A stretch of 64,000 bases of DNA from Luteitalea pratensis. Its GTDB lineage: Bacteria > Acidobacteriota > Vicinamibacteria > Vicinamibacterales > Vicinamibacteraceae. Shown piece after piece: positions 41,479 to 50,892 of this stretch. The stretch covers positions 1,337,001-1,401,000 of the forward strand of contig NZ_CP015136.1 in NCBI RefSeq assembly GCF_001618865.1, given 5' to 3'. The stretch's first letter is position 1; each line of letters opens with the position of its first letter. A program made the position numbers and the translations under genes. The notes beneath the pieces were generated by a model, which saw only the letters and a list, made by a program, of their open reading frames with translations, made no database searches and was not told where the DNA came from.

Positions 41479-42761
41479 TCCCGCGGCTCGACGACAACGC
41501 CCAGGATCTGCTGCGCGATCTCGCGCCGACGGTCCTGGGCGCCCTGCTGCGCCGCTACCGCGACTTCGGCGGTTGCGAAGACGCGGTCCAGGAGGCCCTG
41601 CTTGCCGCGGCCATGCAGTGGCCGAAGCAGGGCATGCCCGAGAACCCGAGGGGCTGGCTCATGACGGTGGCAACACGCCGGCTCACCGACCAGATCCGGG
41701 CGGACACCGCGCGGAGACTCCGCGAGCACATGGTGGTCAGCCTGATTCCCGCCGACGAGCAGATCGCGCTGGCCGCCGACGCTGCCGGTGTGAACGAGCG
41801 GGATGAAACGCTCGACCTCTACTTCATGTGCAGCCATCCGGCGTTGTCGCCGGCATCGCAGATCGCCCTCACGCTGCGTGTAATGGGCGGCTTGACGACC
41901 GGTGAAATCGCGCGTGCATTCATGGTGCCGGAGGCCACGATGGCGCAGCGGCTGACGCGGGCGAAACTGACGATCAAGGCGGCCGGTCGAACCTTCCCCG
42001 AGCTCACGGCGGGCGATCGCAAGGCCCGGCTGCCGATCGTCCTCAAGGTCTTGTACCTGACCTTCAACGAAGGGTACACGGCGACTGGAGGGGCCGCGCT
42101 GTACCGCGTCGACCTGTCGAATGAAGCCATCCGGGTCGCCCGGCTGCTCTTGCGGTTGCTGCCGGATCAACCGGAAGTCGGCGGCCTGCTGGCGTTGATG
42201 CTGCTCACCGACGCGCGGCGCCCGGCGCGCACGGGTCCGAACGGTGAGCTGATCCCGCTCGGTGAACAGGTGCGATCGCACTGGAACCAGGAGCGCATCT
42301 CGGAGGGCACGTGGATCCTCGAGCGAGCGCTTGCGCAGGGCGCCGTCGGGCCGTACCAGGTTCAGGCAGCCATCGCAGCACTCCATGACGAAGCGCCAAG
42401 CACCGAGGCGACCGACTGGCCACAGATTCTCGCTCTCTACGAGCTGCTTCGGTTCCAGGACAACCCGATGGTGAGCCTCAGCCGAGCGATTGCGCTCGCG
42501 ATGGTCAACGGCCCTGAGGCTGGCCTGGCTGCCCTGGACGAGCTCGCACTGGATCCACGCATCTCGAACCACCACAGACTGACTGCGGCTCGTGCACACC
42601 TGCTCGAGCGAGCCGGCCATCACGCGGAGGCGATCGAAGAGTACCGTCGCGCCGCGCAGCGCACCACGAACACACCGGAGCGGGATTACCTGCTCCTGCA
42701 TGCGGCTCGGCTGAGCGATTCGCTTCGGCTCTCGAGTTGCACGACGTCATCGGGCATATGA
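41475..42761 (+). CDS. ECF42-type RNA polymerase sigma factor
   Basis: This 428-residue protein has sigma2 (RYRDFGGCEDAVQEALLAAA, ENPRGWLMTVATRRLTDQIR) and sigma4 (ALTLRVMGGLTTGEIARAF, EATMAQRLTRAK) in the first 180 residues. A long C-terminal extension of TPR-like helices follows (VLYLTFNEGYTATGG, AIALAMVNGPEAGLAALDEL). The extension and the adjoining YCII gene are marks of ECF42, which lacks a classic anti-sigma factor. The start is GTG at 41475. No anti-sigma gene is near. Confidence 0.93.
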   Translation: MIPRLDDNAQDLLRDLAPTVLGALLRRYRDFGGCEDAVQEALLAAAMQWPKQGMPENPRGWLMTVATRRLTDQIRADTARRLREHMVVSLIPADEQIALAADAAGVNERDETLDLYFMCSHPALSPASQIALTLRVMGGLTTGEIARAFMVPEATMAQRLTRAKLTIKAAGRTFPELTAGDRKARLPIVLKVLYLTFNEGYTATGGAALYRVDLSNEAIRVARLLLRLLPDQPEVGGLLALMLLTDARRPARTGPNGELIPLGEQVRSHWNQERISEGTWILERALAQGAVGPYQVQAAIAALHDEAPSTEATDWPQILALYELLRFQDNPMVSLSRAIALAMVNGPEAGLAALDELALDPRISNHHRLTAARAHLLERAGHHAEAIEEYRRAAQRTTNTPERDYLLLHAARLSDSLRLSSCTTSSGI

Positions 42762-42779
42762 GCCGTCAGGAGGCGCGTC

Positions 42780-43502
42780 ATGCGGATATCAGTCAAACGA
42801 CTATCATTGGCCTTCGCCGCGACTGCAGCGACACGAGTGTGCGCAGCCGCCCGCGCATGTGCAGGGGTATCCAGACTCGGAGCCGTGGTGCTCCTGTCGT
42901 GCGCCTGCGTGGCCGCACCGGGCCGAGCGCAGGTGATTGTCTCGGCGGGCGGCGGGGTGTCTGGCGAAGGACAACCCAGCGTCGGCGGGGGCGTTGGCAT
43001 GTCGGTTGGCGCCGTACGAGCGGAACTCGAACTCGGGTGGGCACGTCAGGGCATCGATCGCCGTGCGGCGACGCCGTCAGAGCCCTCCGGGAATTTCCCG
43101 GGCGCCGGCGGGGCGCCCTACCTGCCGGCGGTGATGGCAGACGTCTCCACACTCGTGTTCCGCGTCGCGGTTCCGCTCAGGCGCGACAAGCCGTTCCAGC
43201 CATTCGGCAGCATCGGTGTGGGGCTCGCCAGGGCCACACGTCCGCCACCACCAGGGGAATCATTGTCGCGAACGGACACCCAGGCCGGCATCGAAGCCGG
43301 CGGTGGCGCAACGTTCTGGTTCAGCAACAGGATCGGGCTTCGGACGGCAGCCACGTACTACAAGGTGTTCGGGCCTGACGGCAATTTCCACGGGCCCCCG
43401 GGCAGTGGCGTCGTCTACACGAACGTGTTGCGCGACTTCTCGTTGACCCGTGTCACGGTGGGCATCGACATTCGCCTGTCGGGTTCGAGCCCGGTCAGAT
43501 GA
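42780..43502 (+). CDS. Secreted beta-barrel-like protein
   Basis: This 240-residue protein has an unusually long N-terminal leader (about 50 residues) before a cut near GRAQ. The rest is Gly-rich with alternating strands: VIVSAGGGVSGEGQPSVGGG, VRAELELGWARQG, GIEAGGGATFWFSNRIGLRT and a terminal LTRVTVGIDIRL, as in OmpW/OmpA-like eight-strand barrels. AGGAGG lies before the ATG, 18 bases after the sigma factor stop, so it may be in that operon. Confidence 0.7.
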   Translation: MRISVKRLSLAFAATAATRVCAAARACAGVSRLGAVVLLSCACVAAPGRAQVIVSAGGGVSGEGQPSVGGGVGMSVGAVRAELELGWARQGIDRRAATPSEPSGNFPGAGGAPYLPAVMADVSTLVFRVAVPLRRDKPFQPFGSIGVGLARATRPPPPGESLSRTDTQAGIEAGGGATFWFSNRIGLRTAATYYKVFGPDGNFHGPPGSGVVYTNVLRDFSLTRVTVGIDIRLSGSSPVR

Positions 43503-43519
43503 AGAGCACGGCAGCAATA

Positions 43520-43612
43520 GCCTGCAGCCTGCAGTATCCCGTAGCCTGTAGGCCGTAGGCCGTAGCCCGTCGGCGTACCCGGAACCCGGTACCCGGAACC
43601 CGGTACCCGGCG
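43520..43612. repeat. Compound heptamer array
   Basis: A run of seven-base units changes sequence along its length: GCCTGCA x2, then GTAGCCT/GTAGGCC/GTAGGCC/GTAGCCC, then TACCCGG and AACCCGG alternating five times. It ends about 20 bases before the M28 peptidase start. Confidence 0.85.
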
Positions 43613-43632
43613 GCGTTGATATCCTGCAGGCC

Positions 43633-44925
43633 ATGCTGCAGGCCTCGCCCGACAGAATCGCCCATGACCTCGATGTTCTCGTACGCGACATCGGCGTGCG
43701 ACTGGCCGGAACCCCGGGAGAACGTGCAGCGGCCGATCACGTGCTCGCCAACGCACGTGCCCTCGGCGCCGACGCGTGGGACGAGTCCTTCCCGATGCGG
43801 GCCCGGGTCGTCACCGAGGAGCAGCTGGAGATCGACATCGATGGCACCTGGCGGCCGTTCCCCTGTTCGCTGTTCAGCAGCACGCCAGGAACCGACGGTG
43901 AGTGGCGTTCGGCCGAACTCACGACGCTGACGCCGACCGACTATCAGCGCGACGACCTCGGGCATCTTTGCGGCAAAGCGGTCATCCACATGGGCTGCCA
44001 CATCGAGTCGCGGGCGTCCTACCAGCGCCTGATGGACGCCGGGCCAGCCTTCCTGTTGATGGTCGATACGCGCTATCCCGCCGACACGCCCCGCGCCGAC
44101 GGCATGTTCCCCGAGTACACCGCAGCGATCGGCGCCGTGCCGACCCTCAACGTGGCGCACCACGACGCCTGGACCTGGACGGCCGTGCGTGCTACTCGCG
44201 CCCGCTGCCGCGTCGTCGGCGGCATGGTGCCCGCCACGTCGCAGAACGTCGTCATCGACCTGCCAGGCACCGACCTGGCCGACGACATCCTCTACGCGAG
44301 TGCCCATCACGACACGCAGGCGAATTCACCCGGCGCTGACGACAACGGCTCGGGGGTCGTCGGCGTGATGGAACTGGCGCGACTGCTGCAGCCGCAGCCG
44401 CGTCGTCGCACGATTCGCCTGATCTCGTTCGGTGCCGAAGAACAGCTCTCGGTCGGATCGGCCGCCTACGTTCGCACGCATCGCGACGAGGTGTCGCGTC
44501 GCGGCCGTTGCATGTACAACCTGGACAGCTACGGCTCACACCTCGGGTGGACGCAGCTGTACATCAACGCCCACCCGGACTTCGAGGCGTCGCTGCGACC
44601 GTACTTTCGCACCGCCGATCTCTATTACCAGACGATCACCGCCGTCGTGCCGTATGCCGATCACTTCCCGTTCGTGGCCGCCGGCATGCCTGGTGTCTTC
44701 CATTACCGCGTCAACTGCGACGGCGGACGCTTCTTCCACCATCGCCCCGATGACGACCTGACGCGCGTCTCGCCGGAGGTGATCGCGCGGGACGTCTCGG
44801 CAGTCGCCAACTGGCTCGAAGCGATGGCGGAATCTGACACCCTGCCATTCACGCCGGCCATCCCGGAAGCCCAGCGACACGACGTGGAGCGGTGCTGGGA
44901 GGACCTCTTCGGCGGCTGGAAGTGA
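43633..44925 (+). CDS. M28-family metallopeptidase
   Basis: This 430-residue protein has a zinc-aminopeptidase domain: SAHHDTQANSPGADDNGSG (His and bridging Asp), ISFGAEEQLSVGSAAYV (catalytic and ligand Glu), MYNLDSYGSH (Asp) and a distal FFHHRPDDDLTRV (His). An inserted domain precedes it. No signal peptide is seen, unlike many M28 enzymes, so it may be cytoplasmic. TATCCT ends seven bases before the ATG, and no ribosome site is seen. The substrate is a peptide or N-acyl compound. Confidence 0.88.
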   Translation: MLQASPDRIAHDLDVLVRDIGVRLAGTPGERAAADHVLANARALGADAWDESFPMRARVVTEEQLEIDIDGTWRPFPCSLFSSTPGTDGEWRSAELTTLTPTDYQRDDLGHLCGKAVIHMGCHIESRASYQRLMDAGPAFLLMVDTRYPADTPRADGMFPEYTAAIGAVPTLNVAHHDAWTWTAVRATRARCRVVGGMVPATSQNVVIDLPGTDLADDILYASAHHDTQANSPGADDNGSGVVGVMELARLLQPQPRRRTIRLISFGAEEQLSVGSAAYVRTHRDEVSRRGRCMYNLDSYGSHLGWTQLYINAHPDFEASLRPYFRTADLYYQTITAVVPYADHFPFVAAGMPGVFHYRVNCDGGRFFHHRPDDDLTRVSPEVIARDVSAVANWLEAMAESDTLPFTPAIPEAQRHDVERCWEDLFGGWK

Positions 44926-44987
44926 CCGGTATGGACATCGGTCGGCACTGCCTGGGCTAGAATCGGCTCGGCTCTCTTGAAAGGACC

Positions 44988-45812
44988 ATGCTCTTGTCAA
45001 TCAAGTCTCGGACCGCCCTTGCGGTGGTAGGTGCCCTCGTGGCGTCGGCAGCAACCGTACTGGCAGTGAAGTACGGAGAACTCGATGGCAATCGCCATCC
45101 GTACGTCGGCCTGCTCGTCGCCCAGGACGCCGAAGGCAACCCGCTGTGGCGTTGCAGCGGCACACTCCTGTCGCCGACGTTGTTCCTGACGGCGGGGCAT
45201 TGCACGGAGGCGCCGGCCGCCCACGTGGAGATCTGGTTCGATGCCGACGTCGATGCCGGCATCCCCTCCAACGGCTATCCGTTCAACGGCAACGTCGGTG
45301 GAACCCCCTACACGCATCCCCAGTACGACCCGAACGCCTTCTTCCGGTACGACCTCGGCGTCGTCGTCCTCGACGCGCCCGTGAACATGCCGGCCTACGG
45401 CGTGCTGCCGAAGCTCGACGAACTCGATCGGCTCGCCACGCGGCGCGGCAAGCAGGACATCGCCTTCACCGCCGTCGGATACGGTATCCAGGCGAGCTTT
45501 CCGGATGCGGCGGCGTGGAAGGAACAAGCCGCACGCGTGCGGTACCTGGCGAGGCCGCAGTTGCTGCAGATCAACGTGCCGGGCTATGTCGGCGACTTTT
45601 CACTCCTGCTGTCCAACAACGCCAGCACCGGCGGGACGTGTTTCGGGGACTCGGGTGGACCGAATTTCATCGGCGACAGCAACGTGATCGGCGGTGTCAC
45701 GTCGTTTGCCAAGAACGGCAACTGTGCAGGCAGCGGTGGCGTCTATCGCGTCGATCGCGCCGATGACCTCGACTGGTTGAACAGCGAGTTCGGCGCCTAC
45801 CTGCCACAGTAG
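44988..45812 (+). CDS. Secreted trypsin-like (S1) serine protease
   Basis: This 274-residue protease has an N-terminal signal (ALAVVGALVASAATVLAV), the catalytic His in FLTAGHC (His71), Asp in RYDLGVVVLD, and Ser in CFGDSGGPNF. Other chymotrypsin features are HPYVGLLVA and CSGTLLSPT. GAAAGGA precedes the ATG, and TAGAAT about 30 bases upstream could be the -10. No pro-domain is obvious. Confidence 0.92.
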   Translation: MLLSIKSRTALAVVGALVASAATVLAVKYGELDGNRHPYVGLLVAQDAEGNPLWRCSGTLLSPTLFLTAGHCTEAPAAHVEIWFDADVDAGIPSNGYPFNGNVGGTPYTHPQYDPNAFFRYDLGVVVLDAPVNMPAYGVLPKLDELDRLATRRGKQDIAFTAVGYGIQASFPDAAAWKEQAARVRYLARPQLLQINVPGYVGDFSLLLSNNASTGGTCFGDSGGPNFIGDSNVIGGVTSFAKNGNCAGSGGVYRVDRADDLDWLNSEFGAYLPQ

Positions 45813-45935
45813 CCATTCTGCACGCAGGTCCGGTTCGCAGGGATGATGGGCACATCCTTGCGATCCGGGCCTGCTGCGTCGAAGCCGCAGGCGAAGGCGA
45901 GCCGGCTTTGACGCGACGTCGAAGTACAGTGAGGC

Positions 45936-46640
45936 ATGGCGGTCGAGATACTCGCGTTTGGCGCGCACCCCGACGACATCGAGATCGGCCTCGGCGGCTG
46001 CCTCGCACGGCACGCCGCCGAGGGACACAAGGTCGGATTGTGCGACCTGACCGCGGGTGAACTCGGAAGCAACGGCACTCCCGACGAGCGGCGGGCCGAG
46101 GCAGCGGCCGCCGGCTCGGTGCTCGGTGCGGTCACGCGCGAGAACCTCGGCTGGCCCGACGGCGGGATCACCGGGGCGCCGGACCAGCTGCGGTCGGCGG
46201 TCGACTGCATCCGGCGGCTGCGGCCCCGCACCGTGGCCATCCCCTACTGGCAGGATCGACACCCGGACCACGCCGCCGCGAGCCAGGTGCTCGTGACCGC
46301 GTGTCACCGCAGCGGGCTGCGCCGCTTCGAGACCGACCACGAGGCATGGCGCCCCGACTGGGTCTGTTACTACTTCATCAACGACGCCGCCCCTGCCTCG
46401 TTCGTTGTCGACGTCTCTTCCTGGTACGAAATCAAGCGCGCGGCACTCGACTGCCACCGCAGCCAGTTCGCGCCAGCCGAGGCCGGGTCCGTGACGACGC
46501 GCCTGGTCGGCGCCGGCTTCCGTCAACTCGTCGAGAGCCGGGACGCGCAGTTCGGTGCGCTCGCCGGCGTCGCGTTCGCTGAGGGCATCGTCATCCGGGA
46601 GCCGCTGCTGCGTAGCGGTCTGCTCAAGGGCGTGCGATGA
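45936..46640 (+). CDS. bshB1: Bacillithiol biosynthesis deacetylase BshB1
   Basis: This 234-residue PIG-L-family zinc deacetylase removes acetyl from GlcNAc-malate. AFGAHPDDIEIGLGG (metal motif AHPDD, about 9), ALDCHRSQF and the third ligand in PYWQDRHPDHAAAS are present. TACAGT ends five bases before the ATG. The stop codon overlaps the bshA start (ATGA), so the two enzymes of bacillithiol synthesis are translated together. BshC is not in the window. Confidence 0.92.
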   Translation: MAVEILAFGAHPDDIEIGLGGCLARHAAEGHKVGLCDLTAGELGSNGTPDERRAEAAAAGSVLGAVTRENLGWPDGGITGAPDQLRSAVDCIRRLRPRTVAIPYWQDRHPDHAAASQVLVTACHRSGLRRFETDHEAWRPDWVCYYFINDAAPASFVVDVSSWYEIKRAALDCHRSQFAPAEAGSVTTRLVGAGFRQLVESRDAQFGALAGVAFAEGIVIREPLLRSGLLKGVR

Positions 46641-47785
46641 ACGTCGGCATCGTCTGCTACGCGTCGGTCGGTGGCAGCGGCGTGGTCGCCACAGAGCTGG
46701 GCCGGGTGCTGGCGCAGCGCGGGCACGAGGTCCACCTGATCAGCCACGACCCGCCGTTCAGGTGGCGCGAGGGCGAGCCTCGATTCTTCTTCGAGCACGT
46801 GACGGTGCCGCCGTACCCGCTGTTTCTCGAGCCACAGTACCTGCTGGCCCTCGTGAACACGATCGTCCGCGTCGCCAGGGAGCGGCGGCTCGACATCGTG
46901 CATGCCCACTACGCAGTACCGCACGCGACGGCCGCCTACCTCGCCGACCAGATGCTCTCCGCGGCGTCCGGGCCCACCGTGCCACGCACGATCACGACGC
47001 TGCACGGCACCGACATCACGCTGGTCGGCAGCGATCCGTCGTACTCGTCGGTGGTCGCGTTCTCGATCGAGCAGTCGCATGGCGTGACGGCGGTGTCGCA
47101 CAGCCTCGCGACCGACACCATCCGGACGCTCGGCATCACCCGCGACATCCGTGTGATCCCGAATTTTCTCGACGTCGATCGCTACCAGCGGCGCCCGGAC
47201 CCGGCCCTTCGCGCCCGCGTCCGTGGATCGGATCAGGATGCGGCGATTCTCCTGCACACATCGAACTTTCGACCGGTAAAGCGAATCGGTGCGGTGGTGG
47301 AGGTCTTCGCGCAGGTGCGGGCGCGCGTGCCGGCGAAGCTCGTGCTCGTCGGCGACGGTCCGGAACGGCGCCGCGTGGAACGTCTCGTCACCGAGGCTGG
47401 CCTGACCGCGGATGTGCAGTTTGCCGGGGAACAGCCCGACGCATTGCCGTGGCTGTCGATCGCTGACCTGTTCCTGCTGCCGTCCGCGCAGGAGAGCTTC
47501 GGTTTGTCGGCGCTCGAGGCCATGGCCTGCGAGGTGCCGGTCATCGCGTCCCACGTGGGCGGACTGCCCGAAGTCGTCACCGAGGGCGTCACCGGACATC
47601 TGCGCGCGCCCGAGGACACCGCGGGCATGACATCGGCGGCACTCGCCTTGCTGCAGGATCCGGCACGCCGCCTCGCCATGGGGCGCGCCGCTGCCGACGA
47701 TGTACGCCGCAGGTTCCAGCAGGACACTGTGGTGCCGGTGTACGAGCGGATGTACGAGGAGGTCATCGCGGAGGGAGGCAAGTGA
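46637..47785 (+). CDS. bshA: N-acetyl-alpha-D-glucosaminyl L-malate synthase BshA
   Basis: This 382-residue GT4 glycosyltransferase joins UDP-GlcNAc to L-malate, the first step of bacillithiol synthesis. Motifs are VGIVCYASVGGSGVVATELG at the start, VHLISHDPPFRW, HAHYAVPHATAAYLA, TTLHGTDITLVG, HTSNFRPVKRIGAVVEVF and the donor site PSAQESFGLSALEAMACEVP. Length and order fit BshA rather than other GT4 enzymes, and pairing with bshB1 supports it. A REP-like palindrome follows the stop. Confidence 0.95.
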   Translation: MNVGIVCYASVGGSGVVATELGRVLAQRGHEVHLISHDPPFRWREGEPRFFFEHVTVPPYPLFLEPQYLLALVNTIVRVARERRLDIVHAHYAVPHATAAYLADQMLSAASGPTVPRTITTLHGTDITLVGSDPSYSSVVAFSIEQSHGVTAVSHSLATDTIRTLGITRDIRVIPNFLDVDRYQRRPDPALRARVRGSDQDAAILLHTSNFRPVKRIGAVVEVFAQVRARVPAKLVLVGDGPERRRVERLVTEAGLTADVQFAGEQPDALPWLSIADLFLLPSAQESFGLSALEAMACEVPVIASHVGGLPEVVTEGVTGHLRAPEDTAGMTSAALALLQDPARRLAMGRAAADDVRRRFQQDTVVPVYERMYEEVIAEGGK

Positions 47786-47788
47786 CCC

Positions 47789-47814
47789 TCTGCCTTCGCC
47801 AAGGCTACGGCGGA
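47789..47814. repeat. REP-like palindrome, third copy
   Basis: TCTGCCTTCGCCAAGGCTAC and CGGCGGA, close to the two copies at 17899-17955. Again it directly follows a stop codon. Confidence 0.8.
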
Positions 47815-47858
47815 CCCGTCCTGTCGCCTGGGTCCCGACTCCTGTAGAGTGCTGCACC

Positions 47859-48992
47859 ATGTCGATACGGCACGCCGCGCTGCGGCTCGCGATGGTGGTG
47901 ATGCTGTGCGCGCCGGCGGTGAGCGCCGCCGCGGCAGGGCGATGGACCGACCAACAGGCGAAGGACTGGTACGCGCGACAGGGCTTCCTGGTCGGCGCCA
48001 ACTACGTGCCCGCGTCGGCCATCAACGAGCTCGAGATGTGGCAGGCCGCCACGTTCGATCCGGCGCGCATCGATCTCGAACTGGGGTGGGCGGAGGCCAT
48101 CGGCATGAACACGATGCGCGTGTTCCTGCACGACCTGGCCTATCAGCAGGACCCTGACGGGTTCCTGCGCCGGCTCGATCAGTTCCTCGCCATCGCGCAG
48201 AAGCACCGCATCCGGCCGATGCTCGTGCTCTTCGATTCGGTGTGGGATCCGTTCCCGGCGGTGGGCCTGCAGCGGCCGCCACGGCCTGGCGTGCACAACT
48301 CAGGTTGGGTGCAGAGTCCGGGCAAGGTCGCCCTCGAGGATCCCGCGCACTGGCCACGCCTCGAGACGTACGTGACGGCCGTCGTCTCCCGCTTCAAGGA
48401 CGACGCGCGCGTGCTGGCGTGGGACCTCTGGAACGAGGTCGACAACATGAACGACCCGGCATACGGCAGCCTGGAGCCGAAGAACAAAGGCGAACTCGTG
48501 CTCGCGTTGCTGCCGCAGGTCTACGCATGGGCGCGCGCGGCGGCGGCTTCGCAGCCGCTCACCAGTGGCCTGTGGCGCGGTGGCGACTGGTCGAAGCTTG
48601 CCGAACTTCCCGCGATCGACCGCCTGCAACTCGCGCTCTCGGACGTGATCACGTTCCACAGCTACGACCCGCCAGCGCAACTGGAGGCACGCATCCGGCA
48701 GTTGCAGGGTTATCGGCGGCCCATCATCTGCACCGAGTACATGGCCCGCGGCAATGGCAGCACGTTCGAAGGCGCCCTGCCGATCCTGAAACAGCACGGC
48801 GTCGGCGCGATCAACTGGGGGCTCGTCCAGGGCAAGGCGCAAACCCACCTGCCATGGGACAGCTGGCGGCGGCCCTATGTGGACCGCGAGCCGGCCGTCT
48901 GGTTCCACGAAGTGTTCCGCAACGACGGCACGCCGTACGACGCCAAGGAGACGGCGCTCATCAAGAACCTGAGCGCCGCGCCTGCGAGGTGA
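47859..48992 (+). CDS. Secreted GH5-like glycoside hydrolase
   Basis: This 377-residue enzyme has a signal peptide (ALRLAMVVMLCAPAVSAA). The clan-A barrel has the acid-base Glu in LAWDLWNEVDNMND and the nucleophile Glu in RPIICTEYMAR, plus GMNTMRVFLHDLAY and FHSYDPPAQLE. The order suits cellulase/mannanase-like GH5 or related families. TAGAGT ends eight bases before the ATG, with no ribosome site. The polysaccharide substrate is not predictable. Confidence 0.88.
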   Translation: MSIRHAALRLAMVVMLCAPAVSAAAAGRWTDQQAKDWYARQGFLVGANYVPASAINELEMWQAATFDPARIDLELGWAEAIGMNTMRVFLHDLAYQQDPDGFLRRLDQFLAIAQKHRIRPMLVLFDSVWDPFPAVGLQRPPRPGVHNSGWVQSPGKVALEDPAHWPRLETYVTAVVSRFKDDARVLAWDLWNEVDNMNDPAYGSLEPKNKGELVLALLPQVYAWARAAAASQPLTSGLWRGGDWSKLAELPAIDRLQLALSDVITFHSYDPPAQLEARIRQLQGYRRPIICTEYMARGNGSTFEGALPILKQHGVGAINWGLVQGKAQTHLPWDSWRRPYVDREPAVWFHEVFRNDGTPYDAKETALIKNLSAAPAR

Positions 48993-49142
48993 CCGCGACC
49001 GCCGGACAAGTAGATCTATGGCGCCTGCGCCACTGGTAGTCACGATATCCGCTCCAGGTAGGCTGCAGGCCGTAGGCGCGAACATCGTGGGAGTCCGGCG
49101 GCTACGTGACAACGCCGGCGGCCGCGTGCCGGTAACGGCGGT

Positions 49143-49583
49143 CTACGCGCTCGTGCCGGTCACTTCGGCCGGCTGCGGCGGGACTGCGGCCGGATCCATC
49201 CAGAAGGCTTCCCAGTGGTGGCCGTCCGGGTCGTAGAAGCTCCAGCCGTACATGAAGCCGTGGTCCATCGGCTTCTGCGCCGGGCTGCCGCCGTTGAGCA
49301 GCGCCGCGTGCACCAGGTGGTCGACTTCCTCCCGGCTCGACGCACTGAGCGCGAACAGTCCCTCCGTGTGCCGGCTCGTGTCGCAGATGTCGCGACTGGT
49401 GAAGTCCCGGAAGCGCGCCTCTTCCAGCAGCATCACGTAGGCGTCCTCGCTCAGCACCATGCAGGCGGTGTTCTCGGAGCTGAACTGCGGATTGAACGCG
49501 AACCCGAGCGCCCGGAAGAAGGTGGTGGCGCGCGCGATGTCCTTGACCGACAGGTTCACGAAAAGCTTGCGTGTGGTGGCCAT
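49143..49583 (-). CDS. VOC-family (glyoxalase/bleomycin-resistance-like) protein
   Basis: This 146-residue protein has KLFVNLSVKDIARATTFFRA, LSEDAYVMLLEEARFRDF and the terminal WSFYDPDGHHWEAFWMDPAA, the lactoylglutathione-lyase-like VOC group. GAGGAGAAAC lies before the ATG at 49583. It follows an ECF sigma factor gene by 100 bases on the same strand. The metal and substrate are unknown. Confidence 0.92.
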   Translation of the reverse strand: MATTRKLFVNLSVKDIARATTFFRALGFAFNPQFSSENTACMVLSEDAYVMLLEEARFRDFTSRDICDTSRHTEGLFALSASSREEVDHLVHAALLNGGSPAQKPMDHGFMYGWSFYDPDGHHWEAFWMDPAAVPPQPAEVTGTSA

Positions 49584-49683
49584 GCGATGTTTCTCCTCAA
49601 AGGGGGCGGTCGCTGCCCGCTTGTCCATGCTGACGCCGCGCAGTGACACGGTCTGACGTGCAGACCACGCGGGCGGACCGGAT

Positions 49684-50664
49684 TCATCGGTCCGATGCGT
49701 CCGCCCCTGTCGCGGCGTGGGCCGGCAACTCGGCAGGCAGCCCGAAGCGCGGGAACAGCGTCGCCGTGTCGAGGAAGAACGTCTGGGCGGCAATCGCGCC
49801 GCGTTCGATCTCGAGCACGACGAGCGCCCAGGGCAGGTGGCGCCCATCAGGCGACGGCTTGTACTGCCCGAACGCCGGCAAGCCGTTGGCGCTGGTCGGC
49901 ACGAGTCGCGAACCGCGACACGCCGCGCCACGGCCGAGCATCCAGGCGCTGATCGACGCATGGCCTCTCAGCCAGAGCGAGTACGGCGGCATCGACAGGG
50001 TGGCGTCCTCGTGCATGATCGCGGCGAGCGCGTCCACGTCGTAGCGTTCGAAGGCGTGCACGTAACGATCGACGAGGGCGCGTTCGTCGTCCGACAGGGT
50101 GGTGTCGGTCGGTTCCACGTCCCGACTTGCCAGGGTCGCACGCGCTCGCTGCAGGGCGCTGTTGACCGCCGCGACGGTCATGTCCAGTCCCTGCGCCACC
50201 TCGATCGCCGTCCAGCCAAGCACCTCGACGAGCAGCAGCACGGCGCGCTGCCGCGGCGGCAGGTGCTGCAGGGCCGCCACGAACGCGAGCCGCAGGCTCT
50301 GTCGCAGGACCACGCGCTCGTGCTGGTCCGCGTCAGCGGGCAGCGCATCCACGTCGGGTACCGGCTCGATCCAGGACGAGGCTGGCAACACCGTGAGCGG
50401 GTCGTCGATGGTCCCGAGCGGCGCCGATTCCGTCGAACGGAAGCGACGGCTGCGGTCGCCGAGGGCATCGAGGCACACGCGCGTCGCGATGCGGTACAGC
50501 CACGTCTTCAGTGACGAGCGGCCCTCGAACGACTCCAGGTGGCGCCACGCCCGCACCATCGTCTCCTGTACCGCGTCGTCGGCGTCGAGAACCGAACCGA
50601 GCATGCGATAGCAATGTCCAGTGATCGCCGGGCGGTGCCGTTCCAGTTCGTCGATGGTCGTCAT
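49684..50664 (-). CDS. ECF sigma factor with SnoaL-like domain
   Basis: This 326-residue protein has sigma2 ([40 protein letters not shown]), sigma4 ([38 protein letters not shown]) and a C-terminal SnoaL-like domain (about 195-320: [20 protein letters not shown]). This is the SigG/TIGR02960-like class, in which the SnoaL-like domain may regulate activity. The leader carries a heptamer array close to the ATG and no ribosome site is clear. Confidence 0.92.
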   Translation of the reverse strand: MTTIDELERHRPAITGHCYRMLGSVLDADDAVQETMVRAWRHLESFEGRSSLKTWLYRIATRVCLDALGDRSRRFRSTESAPLGTIDDPLTVLPASSWIEPVPDVDALPADADQHERVVLRQSLRLAFVAALQHLPPRQRAVLLLVEVLGWTAIEVAQGLDMTVAAVNSALQRARATLASRDVEPTDTTLSDDERALVDRYVHAFERYDVDALAAIMHEDATLSMPPYSLWLRGHASISAWMLGRGAACRGSRLVPTSANGLPAFGQYKPSPDGRHLPWALVVLEIERGAIAAQTFFLDTATLFPRFGLPAELPAHAATGADASDR

Positions 50665-50670
50665 TTCATT

Positions 50671-50718
50671 GATGCCTGATGCCTGATGCCTGATGCCTGA
50701 TGCCTGATGCCTGATGCC
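50671..50718. repeat. Tandem heptamer GATGCCT x6
   Basis: Six exact copies and a partial seventh start six bases upstream of the sigma factor start codon. More degenerate copies follow to about 50760. Confidence 0.97.
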
Positions 50719-50892
50719 GTGCGGCGACTGCTCTCTGATGCGTAATGCCTCATGCCGGAATCAGATGCAAGCTCGACGTACGCGTGACGTCTTGCACCCT
50801 GACGCCCTCCGACGATGCCATTTGACATCGTCGTGGGCATCCCAGCATTTCGGCATTCCCGGCATTTCGGCATTCTTGAGTAAGATCCCCGC

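Noticed and set aside
50671-50718. CRISPR-like short repeats
   Set aside because: They are contiguous heptamers with no spacers.
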